Of a stretch of 64,000 nucleotides of DNA, positions 1 through 11,553 are shown piece by piece. Within the stretch, counting starts at the first letter, position 1. Every line of letters begins with the position of its first letter. A model generated the notes under the pieces. The model ran no database searches. It saw nothing but the letters and a program-made list of their open reading frames with translations, and was not told the origin of the DNA. The stretch is taken from assembly GCA_025738555.1 (NCBI GenBank), contig JAOVFP010000004.1:3410001-3474000 (forward strand), read 5' to 3'. The position numbers and the translations under genes are program-made. The stretch comes from Cyathus striatus. Lineage: Eukaryota; Basidiomycota; Agaricomycetes; Agaricales; Nidulariaceae.

Positions 1-371
1 GAAATCGAGGTCCTTGACGGCTTCGTCTATCGGGTCAGCGGAGAGAGTGTGCGTGCCGAGGTGGTCACTTGATTCGATGGGTTTGTCAACTTCTGCGAGG
101 GATGTGGTGGATGCGGCGTGGGTGGAGTCGTGAGCAAGGATTGTTTCGAAGTCTGTTGGGGTGGCATTTCAGTTTGGAGAAGGAATACAGGGATGGGGAA
201 CGTACCGATCTTTGCGGAGCGGAAGAGACGCTGTTGAAGACGAGCTATGCCACGCTCGAGAGTGAATACGCGTCTGGATGCGTGTGCTTCATCCTCGTAG
301 CTGGTGGAATTGTTAGTATATAGACATGGCAACGAGTGGCGCACTTACAACTCGAGCTTAATGTACTTACA
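1..371 (-). CDS. Unrecognised protein, 3' end cut by window edge
   Basis: Three consistent exon pieces on the minus strand: an upstream piece ending at 371, an exon at 206-300 and an exon at 1-152 that runs off the window. The introns are 301-370 (GTAAGT...CAG) and 153-205 (GTACGT...CAG), and phases agree across both. The spliced frame reads VAAVYEDEAHASRRVF, then LERGIARLQQRLFRSAKIDF and ETILAHDST, then an acidic stretch ending EAVKDLDF at the edge. The middle exon looks like a charged, amphipathic helix. I do not recognise the family. The start codon is not resolved: an in-frame stop lies just upstream of the first piece, so at least one more small exon is needed. Confidence 0.5.
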
Positions 372-1041
372 CTGCGGCGACCTTGGAGCAAAAAGTGAGA
401 TTGGAACTCCATCAACTTGAAGTTGTACGGCGCCAACTTGGTAGCATATCAACGTTTCAACGCCGATATTGATCTTTAGTTTGTATGAGATATTATCGAA
501 TTATCTGAGGCAGGACCTGGGGTGGACAAAAGATAAGTAGAATGAAGCTAGCAATGTTGAATAAAGTAGCGTCACGGTCAAGTTCCCGCTGACTTGGTAC
601 TCGTCTTCAAGCTCCGATTTCTTCCCATGTAAAACACTTTTAACCTTACAGAAACAGGAATACAAGTTCGAGAAGATGGCCTACTAAAACAATCCCATTA
701 AGTATTTCGTGGCGCATTCGCAATATTCCAATGGCAATGAAGCCTGAAACGGCTTTTAGCTGGAAGGTCCAAGGCCAGGCGCCGTTCCAATGCCGTTCTG
801 CCTCTTTTTCATGCACTTTCTCCTACTGCCTACCACATCGAAATTTTCTGGAACTTATTTCAGCCCCAACGATGGCATTCAACTAAGAGTCCTCCTGCAT
901 TACTCAGCTACTTCAGAATCACTGTAATGTTTCCACCAGTGCTGCTAAGATATCACTCTGACATAGTCGTATGACAAACTTTTGCTGCTTATTTGCAATT
1001 CATAAGATACAAACCGACTAATTATAATATACACGAGAGAG
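372..1041. other. Intergenic, no gene seen
   Basis: This stretch lies between the upstream side of the truncated gene and the stop codon of the oligopeptide transporter. I see no sustained reading frame with splice signals, no RNA gene and no repeat. It probably holds the promoter of the gene at 1-371 and the 3' UTR of the transporter. Confidence 0.4.
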
Positions 1042-4000
1042 TTACAAAATTACAGGTACAGTTACAGCATCACCAAGATGATGGCCTACGAAAGCAGTTC
1101 TTTAGCTTATCAAAACCGTACCGAAGAGGAATGAGAAACGCACCCAAAGGTTTCACCATTGCTCACTTTTCTCAGCGGAGTACCCAACGCGTCTGCTGTG
1201 TTTGCATGGACAGTGTTACCTATTATCACTCGTCAGCATGCAACACCAAAACTTTTTTCTTGTATCGTACCCCACCACGTCTGGATAGTATTGGCTCCAA
1301 TCGTCCCCCCACGTGGATATTGAAGCAAGAAGAAGACTAAGAGCATACCGATGGCTACACCAGAGTCTAATGATGCCGAGAGTACATCTGGATCAAGAGA
1401 AATCAGTGCGTCTTTGTGGTTTTAAATGAGGTGAAGCTCACAATTATACTTTGTCCACCACGAAAAGTGACGTCTTCGGATAACGTACTGGAAAATAAAC
1501 CCTACAATACCCCAGCTGACGTAGTTTTCGGCACTTGCAGGAGGGATTAGGTTTAATCCGTTGAAGAATACTCTGTTAAAATATTTCAAGTGGTGTCCGA
1601 TTGATATAATGGAAGGTCGTACGGGAAACTGATGCAAAAGAGTAAGCATTATTATTGGGATGAAAAAAACAAGAACATACTTGACATATCGCACCCATGA
1701 ATTCGGGAACTTCTTCAACAGTAGCCAGCTAACGAGCGGGCAAATAAAGCCAAGAGGGAAGAAGAAAACCAATCCTGTATTATTTATCAGTCTATACCAC
1801 ACGAAGATACCAATGACAAACCATAATATATCTGCCCTGTAGAAAACTGTCTCGCAGGCCCAACAACTCCCCACACGATACTCGCTGTGCCAAACACTTC
1901 CGTGCTGGGACATATGAAGCCGTTACGTTGTTCTGGATCACATATGTCTCTAGCTTGAAATTAGTATAAGACGCGGAAGGAGATAGAAGAAAAAGATGCA
2001 CGGAATATTGCTAAACATCCACGCCTGGACAGCTAGTTGGGCGGTCCCCCCTATCACTGTGCAGATAACTTGCGTGAAGAACATAGTTCGAGGCGGAATT
2101 TTCATATAGCTGGTAAATTGATAAGACTTAGAATCTGCGCCATAGAGTCTGTGGGAACATACTGGCCGAGCTTGAAGTCAGATGTGAACAGTAAAGCTAA
2201 ATGATAAGCTGGAGAGCATGAAATGTCCAGTGAATGAAATAAAATACCTTGCCCCATGGTAACGTACCCCCATGTCTTGAAAAGCATCATAGCGACAGGA
2301 CGTCCGGGAACAGCATATCCGACAATAAGCTCTGTTATTACGCTGGAAAACCTTAGGCTGAGGTGGTATGTTAGAAAAAAGGAAGACCAACTTTAAGCCT
2401 ACTTGTTGATTCGTAATGGCTTGAATCATGCCGATTGGAATAATATAAATGAATGCTATAAGAAAAGTCAACACACGAGAGATAAAAACAACATAAATTA
2501 AGCAAACCAATTGCAAGACAAAGTATAAACGCTACAGACTTCGGTTAGCTTAACCATATTACATGATTTATTATTACATACCCCACATCGGTAAGTCGGT
2601 ATCTCGCACCTCAATAGATACAGCACCAAAAATGAACATCGCCACTGTATATTCAATCCCTTCAGCATCATTCACGTCTGCAAAAGGAAACATTATTACC
2701 AAAAATAATACCATAGTACCAATCCGGGACCTGTGGGTACTTGGACATTAGCCGCGCATGAATATCAGGCTGTTCATGTAACGAGCGCCGAGCTTGAGCC
2801 CAAATTTGTTTACGGTAGTAGAGGAAGGCATGTGTTACGGTGGCAGTTATGGATGCAAAACTGAGCCCATAGGATATTGCAAATGATGTTCTAATGAGGG
2901 TTTAGTTATATTTGAGAAGGTGGAAAGGAAATAAAATAAAGAAGTGCTTACGAAAGGAAGAGAGGACTGTATGCCTTATATTCATCCACGTTGAGTGAAG
3001 CATCAGCATTGATAACACGCGTGACATTATATCTTTTACCCGTGTTGTCGAATGAACCACGGGACATGATACTAATATAGGCATTGGCTAAATGTGATCA
3101 TGTTCTGAACGTCAAATACGCACGGCATATACTGACTGTCCCACACATTGGTGAACTGCGAGCAGCGAGAGTGATCAAAATCCACGTAAATGATAGAATG
3201 ATAGAAGTGAACAAATTTACGTAGAGAATAGGAACAACGATCCCTGATTGGCAGTTAGCAGATACGTATCGATGTTGTAGGAGGTGAGAAATTCCTACAA
3301 TAGAATATTATGAAGCTGGTAAAGATATTTGCTTCGGCCCACCCTAATAAAACGCCTCGTGAATGCCAGATGAGCGCTAGCAGTGGTTTTTGCTTACACG
3401 GTGTTGCAAGTCTGTAAATTTTTGTAAATAAGAGTGTAGAACCTCAAGCGGTGGCACACGTACGGAGTACCAATGTATGCAATTTGTGCCCAGTCAAATG
3501 TAACAAAACTAAACGGAGCTCATAAATACAGTATGCACTGCTGCAAAGAAGATAAAATGAATTACCTCATAGCCTAATGAATGAAAAAGTTCTGTTACCG
3601 AGATATCACACATAAGCATAACATTATCATACCAAACCATGTGAAAAACTTGCGCAAGTGGGTTAGTTAAATATTTACAAGTAGCAAGGAACTACGCACC
3701 CGAACAGTTGATTAACGGCCTAGATAAGTTTGCCAGAGGATTAGTAAGACATTTCTTTGAAATTTGTGGTAGCACTTACAACATTATTGGGAGCGATCCA
3801 GCACACCTTGAAATAGTGATTTTAAAAACACATAACTTTAGATGGGGTGTATAATCATACCCAAGAAAATGTACTAAAGGTAAAATTTTCATTAACAGAT
3901 ATGCATCTTATTCGAGATAATAAGAGTACCATACCTTAAAGCTTGAAAAATATACCCTGGAAAGAAGTCTACAGTGTGATAGCTTAATAAATAAGTTCTC

Positions 4001-5347
4001 TAGAACTGAGAGGTAAGACTTACACCAGCAAGTGGAACCAAGGAATGTGTAAAGAAAGAATCGTTCACGACTCAACCCACCACGATTTCCGACACCAGCG
4101 TATGTCTGTGAGTGAAGTGTATTGAAGAGCGTACAGGTGACAAGATTAACAGGCCAAACTTTATATATAGATTGTCAGAAAAATAAGACATTTTAAATGA
4201 CTAGTTAACTTACTCATAGAAGCTGGAGTTACAAGGAAACGACGTGCAATACCACCAATGGAGAATCCAATCAATTGGGTGGACATAACAATCATCCATT
4301 GGACTTTTAAGTTGTGATCAATACGGCAAATGGTACAATATAAAGAGAAAGACTAACATCCAAAGCTGTAAATCTGATTATAGAACACACGCTGTACAGC
4401 AATTATATCCGTCTAGAATGTGATTAGCATGAAATTTGTTGATCCCACAAACAAGCTATACCGCATAGGCTATAAAAAGATCACTTTTAATAACAATAAA
4501 TAATGAAGTTAATTCACAACTAACCTGATCCAGCACCGACACTAGAAGTAAGATTAATAATGAGAATGAAAAGTAATATGATAATTATTAACTCACGAAG
4601 CCATGATCTGGATAATTACCTGATAATAGGAAGTTGTGATATTTCATTGCAAAAATCAATGCAAAAACCTACATGTTCCTTAATTGTAAATGGACCAGGA
4701 TTAAGCTGGAGTCCTAAGATTCTGATGTTTGGAAGAAACCTTGCCCATGCTATTCCAAGGGGAAAGCTAACAAGTTGGGCAATTAACTACAGAGACAAAT
4801 TTTCAGAACTGAGTACACTGAAGAAAAGCTCTAATACTTACACCACCGACAGTAACTGAAGGATAGCGAAAGAAAAAAAATTGATTGATACCCTTGAGCA
4901 ATAGTGTAAGAATAGTATGATGTTGCTTCCGGGTGATACTTACAGGAAAGACAATGGCGAATATAATACCTAGCAGTTGATTAAATGAGCTCTCGTATTA
5001 CAAACATACCTGAATGCACACTTACCAAGTACCCAAGCACGCAAGGTGGAAACAGGAATTGTGGGGTCATCAGTATTTGCAACAGCACAGCGAACTTCTG
5101 GGTAGGGAGAATCATCTTCGAGTACACCAATAATAGCTTGCTCTTTGTCCATGTTGGGATCATCGAACTCGGGCAGAATTTCCTCTACCAGTTCTTCTGC
5201 TATGCCTAACAAGTTATAACAATAAGTGAGTATAAGATACAGATAAGATAAAAAGTGCCCACTTGCTGCTTTCTCTGTATCAACCTTTGACATGGTTGGC
5301 GACAGAGACAAGCCCTGAGAATGGCCCATCATGCCAACTATGAGCAA
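1042..5347 (-). CDS. Oligopeptide transporter, OPT family
   Basis: Proton-coupled uptake of small peptides across the plasma membrane is the family role. The first exons read EEILPEFDDP and EDDSPYPEVRCAVANTDDP, then STLRAWVLG and INQFFFFRYPSVTVG. The OPT hallmark NPGPFTIKEH is encoded near 4670-4705. The C-terminal part reads LIPPASAENYVSWGIVGF and VIRRRHFSWWTKYN. The gene is split by many short introns. Past the FSWWTKYN exon it continues through further introns to YVLSASLDSGVA, GGTIGANTIQTWWGNTVHAN and a stop at 1042-1044. The start is either 5347 or the internal Met at about 5290 (MSKVDTEK). I did not reconstruct every internal exon. It lies in the same orientation downstream of a secreted aminopeptidase, which could supply its substrates. 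Confidence 0.85.
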
Positions 5348-5885
5348 TGAAACCCTATTGAGGGGAAGGAGATGTAGAAGACGGTCACTTTTGGGAAGCG
5401 ACTAAATTTATATCTGCAATGGTGCTTTTATCAGAGATAAGATCGCAAAACCTAATGAATGCAGGGCATAGGAGACTAGATAAGACACGATCGTTGCATG
5501 ATCATATAATTTATTCTGAGTGAATTGCGATAAGATAACTGAACGTGAAACATACGTGATCTGATCTGATGGCATCATGTGACGTCGATAATGTTGATAG
5601 CGAGCCTTGTCAACGATAGAGGTCGAGACTACAATAACTTCTTTTTTTTTGTGGAGCTATGAGATTGGTACAACTTAGTCGTTTTTACCAATATCAGCTG
5701 GGCTGTGCAATAACTTACCGCTGGTCAGTGGTCTATGATCCCCAGCAAGTCAGCAAGTCCCTAATCAATTTTTACGCCTTATGAAATATATCTCACATTC
5801 ACACATGCGTGTTTAATTTTGATATAATATACTATGCTTCAATTACAGGAGTATGAGGTACAAGTTATACACTAAGAGTCATTAC
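5348..5885. other. Intergenic between OPT transporter and M28 peptidase
   Basis: About 540 bases separating two genes in the same orientation. It must contain the peptidase terminator and the transporter promoter. It has a run of nine or more T at about 5642-5652. I see no coding frame. Confidence 0.4.
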
Positions 5886-7560
5886 TTAAAGAATAAGGAT
5901 CTCATGGCCACAGCCCTGGTGGCGACGCTGATCATGAGGAAGCTGCTTACGAACGCGGACTTCGCGCTTTGAGTCAGATCCGCGAAGAATGCCATCGAGA
6001 GAGCGAGCGTAGGTGGCGATGGAGTGGGCAGCGGCCTTGGTATTGATAGACCATGACTTAAGGTTGATGTTGGAAAGACCATCGCAAGCCTTGTGGTAGC
6101 ATATATCATAGTTGACATCAGCTTGGCCACCCCACCTAGAATAAGTATCGTTAGTTCAGATAATGATAGACAAAACATTGACTCACCATTTCGCCTGCTC
6201 AGCGGTCTTGATTCCTTCCGCGCCAGTAAAAAGACCACCAGAAGGGATACCGACATCAAGGAAAGGGCCATAGTCAGAGCGGCCACTGAACTCGGTAGGG
6301 GCACTCCTAACTTTCTGTGTTTTGAAGAAATCCTCGAATGTCTTTTCAATGTGGTCGCTACCAGAAGGACCCGTGACGTTGAAAGCACTACCATCACCAT
6401 CGTAGATAAAGTAACCAAAATTGGGAGAAGCGATCATGTCGAAGTTGAGGTAAAGAGCAATCTTGGCACGTTCAGCATCGGAGAGCAAGGCAACGTAATG
6501 TTCTGAGCCAACGAGGCCATATTCCTCAGCAGTCCAGAAGCCAAAGCGGACTGCATTCTTCACGGACCACCTGGGGAGCTGTAGAGCAATTTCGAGGACG
6601 CCAATGGTACCAGAGCCATCATCGTTAATACCCTACACCAAATACGTCAGTCGAAGAGTATAACGAAAGTGTGAAAAGCACATACGGGTCCAGCAGGAAC
6701 GGAATCAGTGTGACCTCCAGCGACAATGATGTTGCTCTTATCACCAGTCTTGGTCGTAGCAATGACATTACTGGTGTAGCGCTCCTCGTTGGTAGCTTCG
6801 ACTTCAAGGGCTCCAAGGACGGTTTCGCCAGCCTGTACTCGAGCAACGAGGGCGTTGCTATCAACGCCAGATATCGATCCAGCAGGAACATACGGGCCAA
6901 CATCGGGGCGAGATATTTGACTAAGAGTTCCACCGCTGATCTCAGCGTCAGCATTGTTGTAGATGATGGCACCTGCAGCACCTACAGCACCAGCAAGAGC
7001 AACCTTGAGGCCAAACTCACAAGTACCACGCTTGATGAGGGCGATGCTGCCTACAACTTCGGCAGGGAAGTCAGCCTGAACAAAATTCACGTTAGTAAAG
7101 AAAACCGTATGTTTAAGTACGCACTCACAATTTCACAGCCAAGATTGTTAGTAACAACGAGAGGAGCAGCGACGTATCCACCAGGACCATAAGTAAACCA
7201 CTTGGTGGAATAGGGCTCTTCCTCAACGCTGAACTGGGCAGTTCCTTCGGAGTAGAGGTAAGGGAAAGTCTGGTACTCGGTGTCGTAATAGCCAGTGTGG
7301 TCGAGCAAGGACTTGAGGTACTTGACGGTAGCGTTGTGGCCTGTGCTACCGAAAGCACGAGTGCCACCACTAAGCTGGGAGAACTCGAGGAACTTCTTCG
7401 CGTGCTTCAACAGGTTGCTGCTGTATATGGTGTTGCTAAGCTCAGCGGAGGTGACCAGGGGCTTCTTTTGCTCAGGCTTCTGGGGGCCGCGTTCTCCGCC
7501 ATTGGGAGTAGCGAGGGCGAGGGAAGCGAGAGAGATGAGGGTGAATGCAGACAACTTCAT
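5886..7560 (-). CDS. Secreted M28 zinc aminopeptidase
   Basis: Predicted extracellular aminopeptidase of the M28 (aminopeptidase Y-like) family, releasing N-terminal residues from peptides with two zinc ions. Four exons: 7129-7560, 6686-7075, one from 6632 down to about 6186, and the last from about 6137 to 5886. The first two introns are 53 nt each. The N terminus MKLSAFTLISLASLALA is a classic signal peptide. A protease-associated region follows (IALIKRGTCEFGLKVALAGA). All expected metal or catalytic residues are visible: GGHTDS, NDDGSG, TAEEYG, NFDMIASPN and CYHKACD. The stop is TAA at 5886-5888. It appears intact. With the OPT gene downstream it makes a plausible peptide-harvest pair. Confidence 0.93.
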
Positions 7561-7623
7561 TTCGATATCTCAATACTAGGAAATGGAAGCAGGAGATGTA
7601 GATGGAGCCGGTTCATGCGGTGT

Positions 7624-7630
7624 TTATATA
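7624..7630 (-). promoter_or_regulatory. TATA box of M28 peptidase gene
   Basis: TATATAA on the minus strand about 64 bases upstream of the start codon at 7560, a normal distance for a strongly expressed fungal secreted enzyme. Assigned by position only. Confidence 0.5.
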
Positions 7631-8194
7631 CTGGTGTAAGACGCTTGCCCCAGTGGTACATGCGGAAAGCACTGTACCCGTTGTTGAGTAGTTCCAATGT
7701 GGAATGTGTGAGTTGGGGTAGATCTATAGCGTTTACCCATGCTCATCCAGGCTGCCCAGCCTGAAAATGCATACGGACGAAATGGTGCCGCAATACATTT
7801 TGCTGAACCAAAGGAGGATTATGTGCCTTAAGTCGCGATAACCTAGCCAAGGAGGAAGTAGGCGTTCATAGCATAGACTGTGAAAATCGTCCTAGAGCCC
7901 ATCCCCGGTCTTGAAAGTGAAATCTGATTGCCAAGGATGTGTTATAGTTGAAAGGACGCTTTCGTGTAAGGCTTTGACGCAACACCAAGCCTACTGTCCA
8001 TATGCATGCCGGCAGAAGCACTGCGTTTTACGTTCCTTCTACGATAGTGCTTTAAGAAGTACGATACGACTGGCGTGATATGAAGCGCTTGCTCACGCGA
8101 CCAGAAGTCTTGTTGTTACTTCGTAAAAATGTAGTTAACGAAGTTTATTTCATGAACCTAAATACTAGCGAACAATTAGCTGACGAGTTCAACG

Positions 8195-8700
8195 AGTTCA
8201 TATCGTAGAGACAACGCATATTCACCTTCGTCTAGCTCCGCAAGCCAGAGCACGCCATATTCAAACATTCTTTCACCGTCTTTCCCCTGCTTGGCCTTCA
8301 TTATGCACCGATCCACGTGTTTTACAACGGAAACTGTCCCCGCAGTCTTATCGAAGGTTCGCGTAGTTGTGAATGACGTGCAGTCTAGAAAGTAACTGGC
8401 AAGTAATGGATATCTGTCACCTCGTCCAGTCGTCGAGAGTAATCAGCTGTCTAGATTCCTGAAGCAAGAAATGCTCGTGTTCAATGAGCAGTAGAAGTGC
8501 GATAGACTTGATACGCCAAGAGGCCTATCGGAGAGATGAGCACTAATTACAGCAGAATGAGCTGAAGGTAGCACATGGACTTGAGCGAAATGTCGAAATC
8601 CTGCATGTGGCGGAGGAGAAACAAGGCGCTCGAAGCGACATCAAGCTCCGCCTTTTCAACGACATGCCAAGCAGATGCATACAAACTTTCCTCACTCTCT
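8195..8700 (-). CDS. Possible small multi-exon gene, unrecognised
   Basis: Minus-strand frames with coding-like composition that are each too short to stand out. Reading 5' to 3': VVEKAELDVASSALFLLRH then MQDFDISLKSM; a plausible 50-nt intron (GTGCTACC...GATAG); then PWRIKSIALLLLIEHEHFLL and QESRQLITLDDW; then a junction I cannot resolve (the only phase-correct GT-AG pair gives 25 nt, too short); then FLDCTSFTTTRTFDKTAG, DGERMFEYGVLWLAELDE and GEYALSLRYELVELVS before a stop. It could be a real small gene, the end of a larger one, or a relic. No family recognised and no confident start. Confidence 0.35.
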
Positions 8701-9730
8701 ACCGATGTCCTCAGCTCATTTTTTCAGAGTTTGAACTCATTTATAACTCCGTTTTCCGGCCACTGGAAATGGTTTAAAATGGCGATGTGTGAGTTTTCTA
8801 ACTGACATTCATTGTCGCTGAGTGCTGAGCGCTGAGCGCTGAGTACTGATGCGACGCGCATTTACCGGGGAACTATGGTAGATAAGGTTAATTACCATGT
8901 TGCCGAGGTATCGTCTGCATGAACAATGATACAAAATTTCCGCACTATTGGAAGGTATAAGAGTTGAACGTTACGTTGATTGCTCGATAAGGTAGTAGCC
9001 TGCAACTGGAGCGTCCAGTCCACAGTGCATGGCGCGACACATGAACATAGCAATTGTACCCCTCGCCTACCTACTAAGTACTAGTATCGGGATCCTGAGA
9101 AGACTTCAACGACACGCTGAACACTACTTTGGACTTCTTATCGTTGTAATCAATATGGGCTTTGGGGTGGGATTGAGCTGGATGTATAAGACAGGTGTGT
9201 TTCTCCCCCTTACTGACATGTCTACATTCTCCTAATATGCACGCGTTTCCTTGGTGTCAAAGATTATACCCATACTTCAGGCGACCGTTCATTTGTCTTC
9301 TCTGCTTCTCTGACCACACATGCGTGAACCGGAAGCACTGTATTTGGATTGTATCTCATACCGTGATTGAGCATATCTGATGGCCCGTGTCCTGCGTCAA
9401 GGGCTTCTCCAATGCATACGATGCTGTCGCGAGGTCTTCTTCACAGTTGAATGACAGATGATTTCATGTATGTGTTGTGGCGATACTGTTAGCTTTCTAT
9501 ACATTGTAAGTCTCGATACTCCGTTGACATATCATCGCATTGACCATCTCCACTTGTGACAGGTTCTCTTCCTCAGATTCTCCGTATACCTCGTACTTCA
9601 CTCTGAATCAAATGATACTAGCGCAGCGTCGGTTCAACAGCGGGTATTTTTAGGGCTTGGTTCGGTAACCGGTTGTCTTAATTCTTGTGATTGAACGAAT
9701 CAGTTAGGTTTGACATGAAGGTTCTTTTGG
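8701..9730. other. Intergenic, upstream of AA9 gene
   Basis: About 1 kb without a convincing gene. An open frame at 9029-9235 has a hydrophobic stretch but no recognisable family. A short low-complexity run of GCTGAGC-type units lies at about 8820-8845. The 3' end should hold the AA9 promoter. Confidence 0.35.
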
Positions 9731-9737
9731 TATATAA
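9731..9737 (+). promoter_or_regulatory. TATA box of AA9 gene
   Basis: TATATAA located 46 bases upstream of the start codon at 9777. Position and match to the consensus are the only evidence. Confidence 0.5.
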
Positions 9738-9776
9738 GTCCAATATACAGCATTACAACAACAGAACGGTGACGCG

Positions 9777-10898
9777 ATGCGAGTTTATATCGCGCTTGTT
9801 ACAGCTGCCCTTAGAATTGAGTCCGTCGCGGCTCATGGATATCTAGCGTCTGCCACTTTGGGTGGGGTCACGTACCGGGTTGGTCTCCTTACGTCGATCC
9901 GTGGGTTCCATCGATTTTGTCACTTGTACGCTGGATGAATGATTTACTTTCAATAGATATCTTAATCCGGTTCCAGTTAGAGGTAGGTATACGAATTGCT
10001 GTCCTTAGGTTGTATTCTAACTGTCCTATAGTGGAGAGAAGGATCCTTGATAACGGCCCGGTCACTGATGTTACATCTCCAAACATTACATGCAACAAGG
10101 GTGGCAACATCCCTACTATGCTGTTCGCCAGCGTTACTGCCAGTACCCAAGTCAAATGTAGGCATTCCTAATCTCTGTCGTTATATGTTGTCGTCATCGG
10201 TGTGCTATGATTTTTCAGTCCAATGGGATCAATGGGGAAGCTCCCACTCTGGGCCTGTGATGACTTACATGGCCAAGTGCCCTAACGGATGTGCCACCTT
10301 CGAGGGTGATACAGGTAAGGTGTATGTGGTTTCATGCGTGAATGCAAACTGATGTTAATACAGGGAGTCCTTGGTTTAAGATCGACCAGTTTGGTTGGGA
10401 TCCTAAGCAGACTCCTGCTTGGGGATCTGTAAGACCCGTCGTTCATCCTGCAGTTAGCATGATTAACTGTTACTCATCATAGGATCGGCTCGCAGCTCAA
10501 GGCGCAAGCTGGACTGTAACGATTCCCAAGAGTATCTCCAATGGCGAATACCTGCTCCGTCATGAAATCCTTGCTCTTCACGTTGCCGGTACTCTCGGTG
10601 GCGCTCAGGCAAGTCATTTTGCTCTGAGACGTATTCTAGATTATTCTAATGATCATTTAGTTTTACCCCCATTGTGTCCAGGTAAAGGTCACTGGTGGTG
10701 GATCCGCTAATCCTTCTGGTGTCGCGCTACCGGGCTCTTATTTTGCTACTGATCCGTAAGTACTGGTGTCCTGAACGGTGCTGTTATGTGACTGACATGT
10801 TTGTTCGTAGTGCTATCCTTACCCAGTTATGGTGGTACACCGCTTCTAACACTAGCGCATCCTACACTCCCCCCGGTGGGCCAGTTTGGACTGGCTGA
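9777..10898 (+). CDS. AA9 lytic polysaccharide monooxygenase, 5' part damaged
   Basis: Secreted copper enzyme that oxidatively cleaves cellulose or hemicellulose. A signal peptide (MRVYIALVTAAL...) ends at HGY, whose His is the expected mature N-terminal copper ligand. Later exons give ERRILDNGPVTDVTS, QWDQWGSSHSGPVMTYMAK (second copper His in SHSGP), HEILALHVAG, AQ-FYPHCVQVKVTGGGS (axial Tyr in FYP) and a C terminus ending PPGGPVWTG. The intron at 10609-10660 is GC-AG. The early part is odd: VTYR and GWSPYVDPWVPSI are in different frames and would join if one G were added at about 9880. The NPVPVRVERRI segment needs a tiny exon near 9957-9982. Either the gene is recently broken or there is a sequence error. 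The enzyme core downstream looks intact. Confidence 0.85.
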
Positions 10899-11553
10899 GC
10901 TCTGCGGAGATCCTAGTGACTGGTATATAGATAAATGTATTCCAGGCATGTACAGATTGTCGATTATTGAATGCAACAATATGGCTTACAGTATATCCTT
11001 CGTGAATGAGATATGCACTTATTGTTCGAAGACAGACTCGATCATGGCTCAGATGGTCACCACTGTACTGACCCAATCTGACCAGCGCTGAGTGAAAGCT
11101 TAGATTGACCATCACGTGATCGTAGAGCTCAACGTTTCAGCGTCAATATTGACAACACTTGCTCAACGTTCAAACGTTCATGCATTCATGCTCAGTTAAT
11201 TCCGCCATCTCGCTTGAGTGTTATGTAGAATCTCGCATGAATCAGACGATCGAAAGGCCAATTCCTCATTTCAAAAAGCGAGAAGTTTGCAGGAATATTT
11301 CCCCGGATTATGTCAAGATTATGTATCGAGATAGGGAGATTTGGGGTTTGTGAAGAAGGCACGCCAACAAAGTTGACGGACCGTCTGTCAGAGATTTCGG
11401 TCCGGGGCCATCAGAACTCCTAAATGTTACAGGAAATGTCAAGCACCGGAGAGCGACCTGCCGCTCGCAAGCTGCAGGCTATAACCAGCCACGGCTAAAT
11501 ACCGTTGATAACTGAGTAACTCCCTGGTACTCGTCACCTTCAACGCTGAAACT
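10899..11553. other. Intergenic between AA9 and GH51
   Basis: About 650 bases holding the AA9 3' UTR and the GH51 promoter. I see no gene or clear repeat. An open frame at 11159-11353 has no recognisable features. Confidence 0.4.

Noticed and set aside
6093..7764. Plus-strand open frames across the M28 gene
   Set aside because: They are antisense shadows of a gene with intact catalytic motifs on the minus strand.
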